From the NCBI GenBank assembly GCA_031772625.1, contig CM062817.1:952528842-952592841 (forward strand): a stretch of DNA of 64,000 bases. Direction: 5' to 3'. The DNA is from Pinus tabuliformis (lineage: Eukaryota > Streptophyta > Pinopsida > Pinales > Pinaceae). Below are positions 44,440 through 56,253 of this stretch, one piece after another (within the stretch, counting starts at the first letter, position 1; each line of letters opens with the position of its first letter). Below the pieces are notes generated by a model. The model ran no database searches, was not told the DNA's origin, and saw only the letters and a list, made by a program, of their open reading frames with translations. The position numbers were made by a program, and so were the translations under genes.

Positions 44440-45560
44440 CTTTGATTTATTCACGAGCACCCACCCTTCATCAGGTTAGGTCGCCCAACTCACCGCGCAG
44501 AGGTGCCCACACCTGGGCCACCCTCTGCATCGACTGTCATGCCAACCGATTCCCCTTGTCATGTTCATTCACCCGAGACCGTCAGCTTGTGCAGACCTAC
44601 CCACGGCACCCACCGACTCGGCCTCACCTTGTTCTGTCGCTCGCACGAACTCCCGTTTAAATCTATCACAAGCTCACCACCCACATGGGTCGCCTACTTG
44701 ACTCGCACTTGTTGTGGGCACACCGCCCACACAGAGGTCTCCCTACTTAATTCATCATGGCGCCCACGCTACCAACTCATTCACCTGTTGTTCTAACTGT
44801 CTACCTATGACTCGCCCTCCCGCCTGCCCATCCGCCTGCGGCTCATCCACCGCCCCGTCCACCTATGACTTGTCTTCATACCCGCCTACCTACGGCTTGT
44901 CTGCCCGCCCGACCCTCCTGCAGCTCGTTCGCCTACCCAACCTGCCTACGGCTCATCCGCCCACTTGACCTACCTGGGACTCGGCCATTCAACACTTCTC
45001 CGGCTCGTTTGACCTGGCTCGGTGCTTCGGTCAGGGTACCTTCCTGCACCTTTCCCTTCACCTTATGCGCCCAACCTGTTCAGCTCGCCCTTCAACCTTG
45101 GCTCACTTTTTAGACTTGTAAGACTTTCTTGAATTATTGTTGACTTCTCCACCCACTTCGACTACCAATATATACGCCCAGCCATGGATGACTCGTGGGT
45201 CGGTCCACCCAGGTTGACCTACCCATTTTGCCAACTCACCCACAACAATACGTCGGCTCGACCACACCATCACCCCATCGGGTCCACATGCCAAACTCGC
45301 ACGGTATAAGGTGGCCTTTGGAAAATTCGCCATACTTAGCCGAATTTCCAATTCTCGATTTTCCGACACCTCCGTTGGCTGATCGCACTTGTGCCCCGTG
45401 CACCTTTAACCGACTGCCCCAACTCGTCGCTCTCCTCCAACTCATCCCATCATTGCAACGAAACGTCGCAACCAACATGCCCGCTCACCGACTTGTCGCA
45501 CCCATTGACTCGTCACACATAACCGTGAGCACTCACCTATCTCGTTGCACACCGCGTTAG
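44440..45560. repeat. GC-rich island with degenerate short repeats
   Basis: An abrupt change from AT-rich flanks to C-rich DNA. Words such as CCGCCTACGGCTCRTCCGCC and GACTCGCC recur irregularly, most clearly at 44800-45010. Open frames here (for example 45195-45560 plus, 121 codons) are Pro/Ser/Thr/His-rich with no family signature and overlap frames on both strands, so I treat them as composition artefacts. Confidence 0.6.
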
Positions 45561-46089
45561 CAAAATCAAAGAGCGCGAGGAAGGAAAAGTCGAGCTTTCT
45601 CGAAAAGTCGAAAAGTCAAGTTCGTATTGAAGCCCTTCCTTGGATATTCAAAAGTATAGTTTATTTAAAAAAGCACAAAGTCCTTTTACAAAGGCTCATT
45701 CGTATTTGCATTAAAAGGAAATTTTGTTTTATGTTAGGAAAATGTTTTTTTTTAAGAAGTATTTTTTTCAAGATTTTAAAAAGGGATTTTAAGGAGTTAT
45801 GAAAAATACTTTAATAAATAAATATATATTTTATTTAAAAAAAAGATTATTTTTAATCTTTAAAAAAATAGGCTTTTTAAAAGGAGATTAAAAAGAAAGG
45901 GGTATTTTGATATTATCTAAAAGTTTTTGTGAAAGTGTTGTTTTTGTGAAAATATGTAGACTCATTTGTCCGTGGAAGCCAAGAAGTAGATGTGGTTTTT
46001 ATTGCAGTTAGATGCGACGTTTACAATTTGTTTTACTTGTTGAGTTATAGTGAGCCAACACTCAATAAATGGGAAAAGCCAAGAGGCTA
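45561..46089. other. Purine- and T-rich spacer
   Basis: Contains short inverted runs such as AAAAAGATTATTTTTAATCTTT near 45840. No gene recognised. Confidence 0.45.
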
Positions 46090-47319
46090 AGAAGGTGAAA
46101 GAGACAACAAGAGATGTTTGAGATCTTTTTAGATTTGGACGCAAAGAGGAAAAAATATGCCTTTGCATTGACATGCATAAAAGAATTTGTGGATGACAAC
46201 ATTCTTCCCTTGATTTCAGATGCCAAGACAACCAAGAAGGCCTCGGATACCCTTGAGGTGAGTTTTGGTGTAAGGGGGGAGCATTGAAATGGAAGATGGA
46301 GGTGGATCTATAGCAGTAGATATACATCGGGATGAAAAGTTTGTTGAATCCCACTATGCACAACTGCAAGTGAATGAAGACTTGGTAAATCGAGCAACAG
46401 ACCTTGCTGATGAAATTTTGGTGAATCCAAAGCAATCAATGCTATGGTGAATCCAACAATTAATATTTCTGATGTAAGTTTTGATTAACAATTGTTGGCT
46501 ATTGATGAATTTTTGCAGGTGATGCTACAAAAACATCACATTGTCATGATGATATTTGGTGAGATAATCCCACTTGAATCTGAAAACCAAGTAGAAGACA
46601 ACTTGTTTGCAGCAACACGGGTTAGTACAAAAGTTAAAGAGATATAGATAGAGGGAGAGATAAATAAGGAAGCCCACAAAGAGAAAACAAAGATAGAGGA
46701 AGAGGCAGAAAAGGAAGCGCAATAGGAGAAATTTCTCATTACAGAGAAGAAGGAAAAAAACCAATGTGGTTTTGTAAATATTTTGAATTCTAACATTGAT
46801 TTCTGGTGTGCAGGTACACAGAACGATTATGAAGAAGAGTTATTTTTCCTTGAATCATGGCTTGCAACACCATGACTTGATAAAGTCTCCATAGAAGCTA
46901 TAGAAATGAACATTGAAGACAACTTGGATGGTGAACAAATTAATGAAATGTTCATGTATTGGAGTCCTAAAGAGATGAAATTGTATTATGGTATTATGTT
47001 GCAGCAGATTGATGATGAAAAGAACACAGCAAAACATGACATGTGGCAGTAGTCCACATAAAAGTCTACTTTTATACAAGAAGATGAAATACATGGACAA
47101 CTTGGAAAAATGGAAGACTTGCACCAGCAAATGAAGAAACTGAGGTTTGAAGAATACAACAAAGAGAAAAAGATGAAACAATTAAGAGGCTACAGGTTCT
47201 GGAAGAAGAGAAGAAAAATAAATGGAGTTGAAGTCAATTTTTTGAATTGTAAGCCTAGCTGAAACATAGACTAGCAAGTGTTTTAATTGATGTTTTATGT
47301 GGTTGTAATTAAGGAGGGG
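46090..47319 (+). pseudogene. copia gag relic of a non-autonomous element
   Basis: Plus strand near 46105-46265 reads LDLDAKRKKYAFALTCIKEF and VDDNILPLISDAKTTKKASD, the UBN2/copia-gag type. The rest is Lys/Glu-rich with stops (EEAEKEAQ, KMEDLHQQMKKLRFEEYNKE). RT and integrase are absent. The polypurine TTAAGGAGGGG at about 47309-47319 directly precedes an LTR, so gag-like sequence runs straight to the 3' end: an internally deleted copia. Confidence 0.65.
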
Positions 47320-47528
47320 TGTTGGAGAATCTAATTCCAACCACTTGCTAGGTGTCAAAACTGTCCCTCCAAGTGTCATAGTTCAGTTTCATTTAGTCCA
47401 TTTTAATCGAATTTCACTCGAGTCTTTAATTACTAATGTTTCCAATGTAATCTTATTTAACTCATTCGTAATACTGATTATAACAATCCTCTGCTCCAAG
47501 TTTTATTCCCTTCAATTTTTTGTTAGCA
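47320..47528 (+). repeat. 3' LTR, family B (about 209 bp)
   Basis: Begins TGTTGGAGAATCTAATTCCA after a polypurine run and ends near TTTTTTGTTAGCA. Clearly related to the LTR at 53082-53276 (shared AATCTAATTCCAACCAC, GTTCAGTTTCA, GTTTCCAATGTAATCTTATT). Confidence 0.78.
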
Positions 47529-48130
47529 GTAAAAACAAAATAATATATATGTCAACACTATATAGACATATATAAAAGTTCTTACACAAATATCCATAAA
47601 TAAACATATAAAAGCAACTCTAACCTTGTCACTTATCTAGATTCTAGCCATTTTTCTAAGGCCAACAAATGAAAATCGTGGTTGCCTCCATGTAGTCTCG
47701 TAATTTATAGAACCGTATGGACTTTAGAATTAGAATGACGAACTAGACATACTAATGTTTCCGACTCTGATTATCTAAACATTAAATTATATGATTCGAA
47801 GATCTAATATGGACATGGGAATCCACCTGCCATATATATAAGCTTGTCGTTGTCCAATATAAGTGGCGGAGAGCTCTTCAATAATATAATATTTGGGGAG
47901 TTTGGTAGCTACAACTCCTAAAGCCACCCATGGTAATGCATTGAACCAAAACCAAAACTTGAAAAATTATATGAGAAGCAAAATACCAAAAGTGGCCATC
48001 TTCTTCAAGTTTTCAAATACCCAGGAACACGTATGTTGGCTTCTAATCTAGCAGGATTCACAACTTTAACTAAACACAAACCCATTCAAACAATTTCCAT
48101 TTTGAGTACCCTAAACTGTCACTTAATTCG
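47529..48130. other. No recognisable gene
   Basis: Ordinary AT-rich DNA between the LTR and the tandem duplication. Confidence 0.5.
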
Positions 48131-48450
48131 ACAACTCAACTCTTAGAGTGACGTAGTTTAAACTTAATAATCAACTTCATTATTTAAACCTCATAACCAA
48201 CTTCAATGTGCAAACACTTTAAAAATGGCAGCAATAATGGGATAACTCAAGGAAGGGGAAGGTTTTATCTAGGGATTCGATAACAATTCGACAACTCAAC
48301 TCTTAGAGTGACGTAGTTTAAACTTAATAATCAACTTCATTATTTAAACCTTATAACCAACTTCAATGTGCAAACACTTTAAAAATGGCAGCAATAATGG
48401 GATAACTCAAGGAAGGGGAAGGCTTTATCTAGCGATTCGATAACATTTAG
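48131..48450. repeat. Recent tandem duplication, 160-bp unit
   Basis: Copies 48131-48290 and 48291-48450 both begin ACAACTCAACTCTTAGAGTG and differ at only a few positions by eye (for example CCTCATAACC against CCTTATAACC). Non-coding. Confidence 0.93.
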
Positions 48451-48596
48451 ATAGCTAAAACAATAACATACCAATAAGTGAGGGAGAAGTTAAGAGCATA
48501 TTATGAAAAAACATGATAGCTTTGGAAGGAACATGGACAAAAACATGTTCAATTCAAGAAAAGGTTAGACAATCTTTTCCATTGCTACACCTCATA

Positions 48597-48740
48597 TGAA
48601 CAACAAATACCCAAAAGACTAGTCTTATGCAACCCATGAGCAACAAATACCCAAAAGACTAATTTTATGATATCCATGAGGAGGAGGTGGACTAAGAGCA
48701 ACAAATACCCAAAAGATTAGTCTTATGCAACCCATTAGCA
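48597..48740. repeat. Three copies of a short repeat
   Basis: CAACAAATACCCAAAAGACT occurs three times (about 48602, 48642, 48699; the last with GATT). The first and third are followed by AGTCTTATGCAACCCAT and the second by a variant. Non-coding. Confidence 0.85.
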
Positions 48741-49058
48741 AGAGGGATTACGAGCAGCGGATTATCTCAAATGATGTATTTGAACAACATAGATCTATTT
48801 TAACTAAGTATTTAACATGAGTTGAGAGATAAAAAAAATTCAAGTGAAAACTTCTTTATAGTGGAAAATACAATATGTTATTTTCCATTTTTTAAATTGC
48901 ATTTGTGAATGCTAAATAGAGTATATATATGACCAAATAAATGTTTTGACCATAAAAACTTATTTTTTTCATGATATATACATATATATTTTTAAAATCA
49001 TATGTAATTGACATTAAAACATTTTAGTCACATGTACATTCAAACATTTTATCACACA

Positions 49059-49138
49059 AATTAAAATATTTTTTTTATTATTAATATATTTTTAAATATA
49101 TGTGAATATTAATTTGTATTAAAATATTTTATTTTAAC

Positions 49139-49191
<53 letters not shown>

Positions 49192-49484
49192 TATATATAT
49201 ATATATATAGTTGATATGGACATAAATTAATTAAAATAGATATTCAAATAGTTTATTTAAATTTCTTGTTGAAATTATTTTTTGAAAAGTATAAGATTTA
49301 AGAATCTTACTCAATTTTTTTTACTTCTAATTAATTTACAATATATTCATTAAAATATTTTTTTATTATTAATAAATTTTTAAATATATGTGAATATTAA
49401 TTCGTATTAAAATATTTTATTGATAACCAAAATTAAATATTTTTTTTATATACAACATTAAAATATTTTTTTAAACAATTTTAT
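49059..49484. repeat. AT-rich tandem repeat with (TA)n, second copy split by a LINE
   Basis: Copy 1 spans about 49059-49350 and contains (TA)n at 49142-49209, then GTTGATATGGACATAAATTA. Copy 2 starts at about 49353 (same ATTAAAATATTTTTTTATTATTAAT opening) and breaks at the LINE. Its remainder (GTTGATATGGACATAAATTA onward) is at about 50905-51035. Confidence 0.78.
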
Positions 49485-50895
49485 ATGTATTGTTGTACCA
49501 TGGGTATGACTTTTAACACTAACAAAACAAAAGTTACGATTATCAAATCCAATAAAGGCACTTACGCTAATTTTATGTATGACAATAGTAACTTGGAGGA
49601 AGTGTCTTCTTACAAGTACCTAGGAATTGATATTCATCACAAGCTCAACTGGAACTATAGCATTGAGAAAAGGATTAATGGGGGGTGGAAAGCTTATTTT
49701 GGCCTTGAAAATAATTGTAACATGGCAAACCTTGTAATGTGGGATAGAAAGAAGTTCCTCTTTGAAACTTCGATATTCATCACAAGCTCAACCAGAACTA
49801 TAGCATTGAGAAAATGATTAATGGGGGGTGGAAAGCTTATTTTGGCCTTGAAAATAATTGTAAGATGGAAAACCTTGTAATATGGGATATAAAGAAGTTC
49901 CTCTTTGGAACTTTAGTCACTCTTGTTATCTTTTAACAATGTGAGTTTTGGGGTTGCAACATCTCTAGAGAATCCTGGAGAAAGATTGAGCAAATACATA
50001 AGTGTTTTATAACGTATAACCTCAAAATTAATAGCAATATACGCTATCCTATTCTCCTTATAGAAGTGGGTCTTTCCCCTATCGAGAGCCTAGCTATGAC
50101 TAGGCTTCTATTGTACAAGCACAAACTCAATAACATAGGAGACCATGGACTTCCTATGGTAGCTTTAAATTCCAGCCAAAGCCACCTAAGGCTCAAACGA
50201 GGTTTGTATAAAGACACGAGGGCCTGGTTAAACCATTGGGAGATCGACGAGAATGTTACATTGCAAAACATTAATAACATTAAAAATATTGCTACTTCTA
50301 AGTTCAGAGGAAAAATGTGGTGGGAGAAAGATTTAGCAGCTAAAATAAAATTAAGATACAATAAGGAGGTCATCAACCCCACCCTAGAAGATCAAAAGTA
50401 TCTCTCTGTTTTAACTAGCTCAAAGAAGAAAATTAATATAGCCAAGATTAGAACGAACTCTCATGAGCTCCATAATGAAATGGGTCGTTCGGTAGTTCCT
50501 AAAACACCATGGATGGAAAGGATCTGCCATCTCTGTGAGAATATGAACATAGAGGATGAAAATCACTTCCTCTTAGAGTGCCCTGTGTACAATCACATTA
50601 GATCTCAGTTTCATAATCTTTGTTGCAATATTGACCTTCCTAGGCTTTTACAATGTCAAAATTATAGTGAGCTCGGGAGGCTTCTCTCCAAGCTTTTTGA
50701 GCATAAGAATAAAATCTTAAATCAAACTAAATTATTTGTTTCTTTAGGTCTAATAGACCAAAGTTTGGTCTCAATGGACATTGACCATCATCATCATCAT
50801 CAATTAAAGACCTACGTTCTCAAATTATAATGTGAGTTCTGTTAACGATTTACCTTTTAATTATCAAAGGTGATGAGGTGAGGTGGTGACGTGGA
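49485..50895 (+). mobile_element. LINE, 5'-truncated, C-terminal part of the reverse transcriptase ORF
   Basis: The first block, 49500-49770, is the RT thumb region (GMTFNTNKTKVTIIKSNKGT, SSYKYLGIDIHHKLNWNY). A 143-bp internal tandem duplication (49629-49771 and 49772-49911) shifts the frame. From 50066 an uninterrupted 254-codon frame covers the C-terminus, with a Cys/His motif (RICHLCENMNIEDENHFLLE and CP) and a His-repeat tail encoded by (CAT)n near 50788. The frame stops at 50830. Insertion was into the (TA)n-equivalent site of an AT-rich tandem repeat. Confidence 0.82.
50066..50830 (+). pseudogene. LINE ORF2 C-terminal domain, open frame of 254 codons
   Basis: The longest clean frame in this element, starting GLSPIESLAMTRLLLYKHKL, with a zinc-binding C-x2-C-x10-H-x4-C-type motif at residues about 156-173. 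It lacks the RT catalytic core and endonuclease, so it is a truncated remnant. The motif is thought to take part in binding LINE RNA or DNA. Confidence 0.75.
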
Positions 50896-51035
50896 TATAT
50901 ATGAAGTTGATATGGACATAAATTAGTTAAATTAGTTAAATATATCACCAAATTTTTTGAAAAGTATAAGATTTAACCATCTTACTCACACATTTTTTTT
51001 ATTTCTAATTACTCTACAATATGTTCATTTTTAAT

Positions 51036-52307
51036 TATTTATAGTCAATATTATTTTCTATTTAAAACATAATTTTTATTTTTTATTTTTATTGTTAAAA
51101 AAAAATGACAAACTTACACATCTTTTCATACTAATATAAAATCTCCTTTAGACTCCATCAATAAAAACCCCATATACATATATATATATATATATTTTAT
51201 CACGAAAAACCATTGTCCCCATTTCCTTTCCTAGGGTATCAAAATACTCCATTGACTTGAATTCCGGAAACGCTTCTATTCCCTTAAAGTTATTGTTGTG
51301 TTCATGGCAGAGAAATGTTTGTGGGCACGTGCATTGTGTAGTTGGCATTTCGTTTCAACCATACAGAATCCATATTTGGGAAATAATTATTGTTTATGGA
51401 ATAGGTTGTGGATACTTTTACCTTTAATGTGTTTTTGATGATGGATGGTGCATCCGAAAGTTGGAAAGATTTCCATATTCCACACATTGATTTGAGAAGC
51501 AAGAACATCGTATTTTTACACTTAACCTATTCAACCTATAACTAAACCAAATGTTCAAGCTAATGTTCGACCTTTAGTTATTAAAACTAATATTATGAAA
51601 TATTTAATCTTTAATGAAAACATTTATATTAATGTTTAAAGATAATATCTATATTAATATTAATATTTAATATTAATGTTTTTATTTTGATATATATTTA
51701 TATTAATAATAATTTTTATATTTAATATTTACATTAATATTCATATTTAATATTATTACCAATAATAACATTAAGATTTATATTTCTGTTTAACTGTATG
51801 AAAACTTTAAAAATAAGAAGTCAGTTACCAGCATTACACAAATTACAAATAAAAAAGTTTTTAAACCACGTACTTTGATATTTGAAAGTTTTTGAAATTA
51901 CTTTTATGAAATCATTAAAGATATTTAAATCAAAACAATTTAATTCTCTAAATAAATGTAACTTTGAAGTCAATGTTGTTAAACTTAATATTCAACTAAT
52001 ATTATTATACTAATGATCAGTAGTAATATCTATATCAATTTTACCTTAGAATATTTTTTTGTATATAATAATGTCTTTGTTTAATATTAACACATAACCT
52101 AATCAATAAATAATAAACCATTGATTTTACTTTCCTCTTGTAACAATATCCCTCTTCGTCATTTTTTTTGTTTTTCAATCGAATATTACAAACGGAATAA
52201 AGCAAACTATTTTCATTGAAAAGGAAGTGACATAATTCTTTGAAGTGGGATATTGACAACATAGTTCTTGGACCTGCCAAGATAGAAAGCATCAAAACTG
52301 TCCATTG
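51036..52307. other. AT-rich sequence, no gene
   Basis: Includes (TA)n near 51173-51196 and a TTAATATTAATATTTATA-type degenerate tract at about 51590-51770. Confidence 0.6.
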
Positions 52308-52408
52308 AAAGTTAGCATAGAACGAGATAGTACAAAAAGAGCGGAGGAGAATTCCCTAAGAGTTAGCGTAGACCGAGATGGTACAAAAAGAGCAAGGAGA
52401 ATTTCCTA
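52308..52408. repeat. Tandem duplication, about 53-bp unit
   Basis: GTTAGC-TAGA-CGAGAT-GTACAAAAAGAGC repeated at about 52310 and 52363, each followed by GGAGAATT-CCTAA. Confidence 0.8.
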
Positions 52409-53081
52409 ATCATCAGAGCAAGACAAAAATTAACTTGAATGCTAGCATCCAACAAAACAACTCGCAGAGAAAAATGGGCAAAAGGAGATCAGCGGAGACT
52501 TCTATGAAAAGGAATCGGACTCCAGGGTTTGTTCGTGGAACACCTGAAGAAAGCAAATGTAGGTAGGTAGCACAACCGTGATATTAGCAATCTAATGATG
52601 GAGGGAGGGAGCCTCAAGAGAATATTTCCCTTTTATTGTCTTTGAATCTCCAACAATTCTGATTTCATCTATGGAAAGCCATATTGTACATGGGAAAACT
52701 CCCAAAGAGCTAAATTTTTGCCTTGTACTTAGATCCAATGCCTCCGCGTCAGAAGAATCGAAACGCAGAGCTTGATAAAAGCTCCACAGCCACATCGACC
52801 CCAGCCAAGGCCCATCGAACAATCCAATCGGGAAAGGATCTCCCAAGTCCTCGAAAGAATCAGATCCTCGTGAAGGTTTGGGAACCCAAGGGCCTATCTC
52901 ATCGATGAATGCAACAATCTTGATATTAGTGGCCAAAATATCTAGGGGTTCTCACAGTCGGAGAATTATGTATGCATTCATTTAAGAAGAACAAAATTGG
53001 AAGCACGGAATTATGGAGGCACATCTGTACATTGATTTTAAGCAGAAAATTGACTTCCTGCCAGATTGGTGTTGTGAAAGG
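52409..53081. other. Unassigned stretch before family B LTR
   Basis: Open frames on both strands at 52592-52936 have no known domain. Possibly flanking host or older repeat DNA into which the family B element inserted. Confidence 0.35.
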
Positions 53082-53276
53082 TGTTCGAGAATCTAATTCC
53101 AACCACCTGTTCGATGTAAAAATCGTCCCTTCAAATGTCCTAGTTCAGTTTCACTGAGTCCAGTTTAAGTTTGTCATTTATTAATCATGTTTCCAATGTA
53201 ATCTTATTTAACTGATTCGTAACACTAAGAAGAGTAAGTCCTCTCCTCCATGCTTTGGTCTCTTCAATTCTTGTCA
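53082..53276 (+). repeat. 5' LTR, family B (195 bp)
   Basis: TGTTCGAGAATC to ATTCTTGTCA, directly followed by the primer-binding site TGGTATCAGAAC at 53277. Same family as 47320-47528. Only 41 bp of its interior precede the next LTR element; the rest resumes at 61304. Confidence 0.82.
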
Positions 53277-53288
53277 TGGTATCAGAAC
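53277..53288 (+). other. Primer-binding site of family B element
   Basis: TGGTATCAGAAC, initiator-methionine tRNA type, immediately after the LTR-ending CA. Confidence 0.78.
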
Positions 53289-53317
53289 TTGGCCTGAGTG
53301 AGACTCCTTGAGAGCAA

Positions 53318-53564
53318 TGTTAACATTAATGGAGAAAGTTAGCTTTTCTATGTTTAAGTGTTTTTTGCTTTAGAATAGGATTGAGTTCCAGTTTGATAGG
53401 GAGTGGTTCAAACCACTTGATATTGTGAAAGCCTATATATTTGTGGTTCATCTGACTCAATGGGATATAGGGCGTGTATGAGTGTTTGTACACTCTCCAG
53501 GTATCTCACCTGGAGAGCCAAGTTAATATATAGTTTATATATTCTGTCTCTTCTATTTTTATCA
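53318..53564 (+). repeat. 5' LTR of the outer element
   Basis: TGTTAACATTAATGG to TATTTTTATCA, with TATATATTT near 53435 and a small inverted repeat CTCCAGGTATCTCACCTGGAG at about 53495-53515. Confidence 0.9.
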
Positions 53565-55190
53565 TGGTATCAGAGCTTCAGGGTTGTTGATCCTGTAAGC
53601 TGAGTGAAAGTGCGATTGAGGTGAGATCGTCACTTGGATTGGAGGGCTAAATGGGCCGATTCCACTATTACACATCCGCACATTTTCATTTGATCGGGCG
53701 TTGTAGATATTTGGTGTCCAGTCACGAAGACCTTTGCGAGTCCGTGTTGCTAACAAGCGTCGACCCTGTCAAGAACAAACCTGCGTGTTTGAGGAAGAGT
53801 TGCTACTGACGGTGAGTTTTCCGTCTGAGAGGAGGCCACAAGGAGGAGGTCGAGGAGGCTAGACTTGCCCGGAGGCTGCGAGGAGAATCGTAGCTGGAAG
53901 ATTGGAAAGCCTTCGCTGTTGGATGCCGAGGTGACACAAGGAGGTGCGGAGGCCGGATCGCCAAGCAAAACAACAGAAGAATAGCAGAGGAGGCCATATC
54001 ACTCAAGGCAGCTGTTGATCGGTGTAACGTTGGTTGCAGACAGCCCAAGGAGGAAAATCTGTCAAGGGGGAGCGTGATCTGGGCACCAGATCATCGCTTG
54101 TGTAGTCGGCGGTGGCATTGGTAGCTGTGGAGGAAGCTGTGAGAAGAAAGAGAGGACCGCTGCCCTGTGGTAAGCTGCTGGTGCGTGAAGAACGCAGGAG
54201 GTTGGGACAGCCGTGGAGTCTGACCAGATTTGAGGTTGTCGAAGTGGCTCGGTGTGCTATGTGTTGAGAATGAGCAACGAAGGTGACTAGGGTGTGGAGG
54301 AGCTGTGTGTTGAGAACAAGCGGTGAAGGTGACTGTGGCTTGAAGAAGTTGGGTGCTGAGATGGGTAAGTTACTGCTTGCAAATAGGGTTTTGCGTGTTC
54401 AACTGGAGTGACCCATGTAACCGGTGGTGCCATGTGGTGGGACTGTAATTAGAAGGGGCCCAAGTGGGCAGTTCGGTTGCAGCATAGTGAAGGCAAGAGG
54501 GGTCTCAATCCAAGCTACAGGTGAACCCGTGGTGCTCGGTAGACACAACGAAGGTGTGGTGAGTCTCCCCATCGTGAAGGAGCAGCGGATCTAGATAAAA
54601 TTTTAAGATTGCGCTGCTCAGTTTGACTGTGGATAACTCAGTTGGGAGCACAGCCGAAGTGTGGTGTGGCGATCAGAGTCCTGTTGTGGTGGTTGTTGCT
54701 ACTCGAGGTGTGCTGAGGCGAAATAGCAGAGGAGGTGACTTGGTGTGGTTACTAATTGCCATAGAGAATTGTAATTAGCATTCTTGCTTGCTAGAGGCTT
54801 GCAGAACTACCCCGAAGTCGTGAGGAAGGTGCGCGCAGATTGAGTGGGGATCAGCCAGTGTTGGTGGCCTATGGAGGAGGCAACATAGTGGAGGTCGTTG
54901 CGTGGATTATTAGTGACAAGCAGATCATGAATCAGATCATAAAGATTTGCACAAATATCTGTGTGAGGATCTACTGTTGAGGAGGCAGCTATGGACATTG
55001 TTGAGGAACTCCCTGTGAAGTTGTGCGTGGTGGTTTATAGTGTTGTTGCGAAGAGCTAATGCTTCATTATTCGACGGAAAGCACTGTTGAATGCCACAAT
55101 GAGTGAATTGCTAAAGGAGACGTCTTTTTATGTGTTGTTGTGTGGCACGAAGCTGTGAAACACTGCATCGTATGTCCATGTTCAATTTAT
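53565..55190 (+). other. Left interior of the outer element
   Basis: Starts with the primer-binding site. About 1.6 kb, rich in G and GAG/GTG words (AAGGAGGTGCGG, GTGTGGTGTGGC), unlike the AT-rich flanks. No gag domain could be read in any frame; probably a long leader or decayed gag. Confidence 0.55.
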
Positions 55191-55439
55191 TGAAACGCTG
55201 ACTGAAATAATGAAGGGGAAAAGTAAAAAAGAAAGAAATACAAGAAAGCTTAACCGAATTACCAAGACAAGAAACTGAATGGATTGGAATTTTTATTCAA
55301 CAATGATTCTCTGTGTTTTTCATTTCATGGGCATTTGAATGTTTTTATATCCCCGACTATCGTTACATAACTGATTTATTTGGTATACAACTGTCTATTT
55401 ACATTTACCTAGAGTTACTAATTCGTTGTCAAACTAACA
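55191..55439 (-). repeat. 3' LTR of the inner copia
   Basis: Minus strand TGTTAGTTTGACAACG to TCAGCGTTTCA, same length as its partner at 60320-60568. Confidence 0.93.
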
Positions 55440-55470
55440 AACTCCACCTTGACAACAATTTTCCCATTCA

Positions 55471-56235
55471 TCATCTTTCCAGCAAGCCAAGAGAAGCTAA
55501 ACACCACCGCAGCTTCTCTACTGTAACTGGCTTTGTGAATATGTCTGCACAATTTTCTCGTGTATGGACCTTTTTAAGAGCTACTTTTCCACCATCAATC
55601 ACATGTCTCAGAAAATGATACCTTACATCAATGTGCTTGGTTCTGGTGTGATAGGCAGGGTTTGTAGCCAAGTGAATAGCGCTTTGACTGTCACAAAGTA
55701 CATTCACTTTCTCTTGCGTCCTTCCAATCTCATCGAGCAGACCCTTTAACCAGATTGCTTCTTTACTGGCATCTGAAGCAGCTATATATTCAGCTTCGGT
55801 AGTGGACAATGCAACTGTTTCTTGAAGCTTTGACATCCAACTAATTGCTCCACCTGCAAGAGTAAAGACATAACCTGTAGTATATCTTCTTTTGTCCAAA
55901 TCACCTACATAGTCAGCATCTACATATCCGCAGACTGATCCTTCACTACCACGAAAGACGATGCAATGGTCACTTGTGCCTCTTAGATATCGAAGCACCC
56001 ATTTCACTGCTTGCCAATGTTCTTTACCTGGATTTGCCATGAACCTACTGACAACTCCAACTGCATGTGAAATGTCAGGTCTTGTAGATACCATCGGATA
56101 CATTAAGTTGCCTACAGCGTTTGCATATGGTACATGAGACATATACTGCTTTTCTTCATCAGCTCTAGGACTCAAAACCGAAGAAAGCTTAAAATGGGAA
56201 GCTAAAGGAACATTAACAGGTTTCACATTATTCAT
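55471..56235 (-). pseudogene. inner copia RNase H, intact stretch of 254 codons
   Basis: Codes the RT thumb end and RNase H: YANAVGNLMYPMVSTRPDIS, WVLRYLRGTSDHCIVF, GYVDADYVGDLDKRRYTTGY, TVALSTTEAEYIAASDASKE, VLCDSQSAIHLA, KHIDVRYHFLRHVI and CADIFTKPV. RNase H acidic residues (DAD, E of EAEY, D of CDSQSA) are all present. Ends at the natural stop, 55471-55473. Part of the single gag-pol frame; marked pseudogene because upstream stops prevent its synthesis. Confidence 0.93.
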
Positions 56236-56253
56236 AGAGAACTTTTCAAGTAC

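Noticed and set aside
44421-45560. Proline-rich protein gene in the GC island
   Set aside because: Overlapping frames on both strands, no signal peptide or family motif, no splice structure; better explained by base composition.
45962-46435. 157-codon minus-strand open frame
   Set aside because: It is antisense to the plus-strand copia gag relic (LPLISDAKTTKKASD) and has no family signature.
52592-52936. 114-codon minus-strand open frame
   Set aside because: No domain, and an opposite-strand frame overlaps it; insufficient to call a gene.
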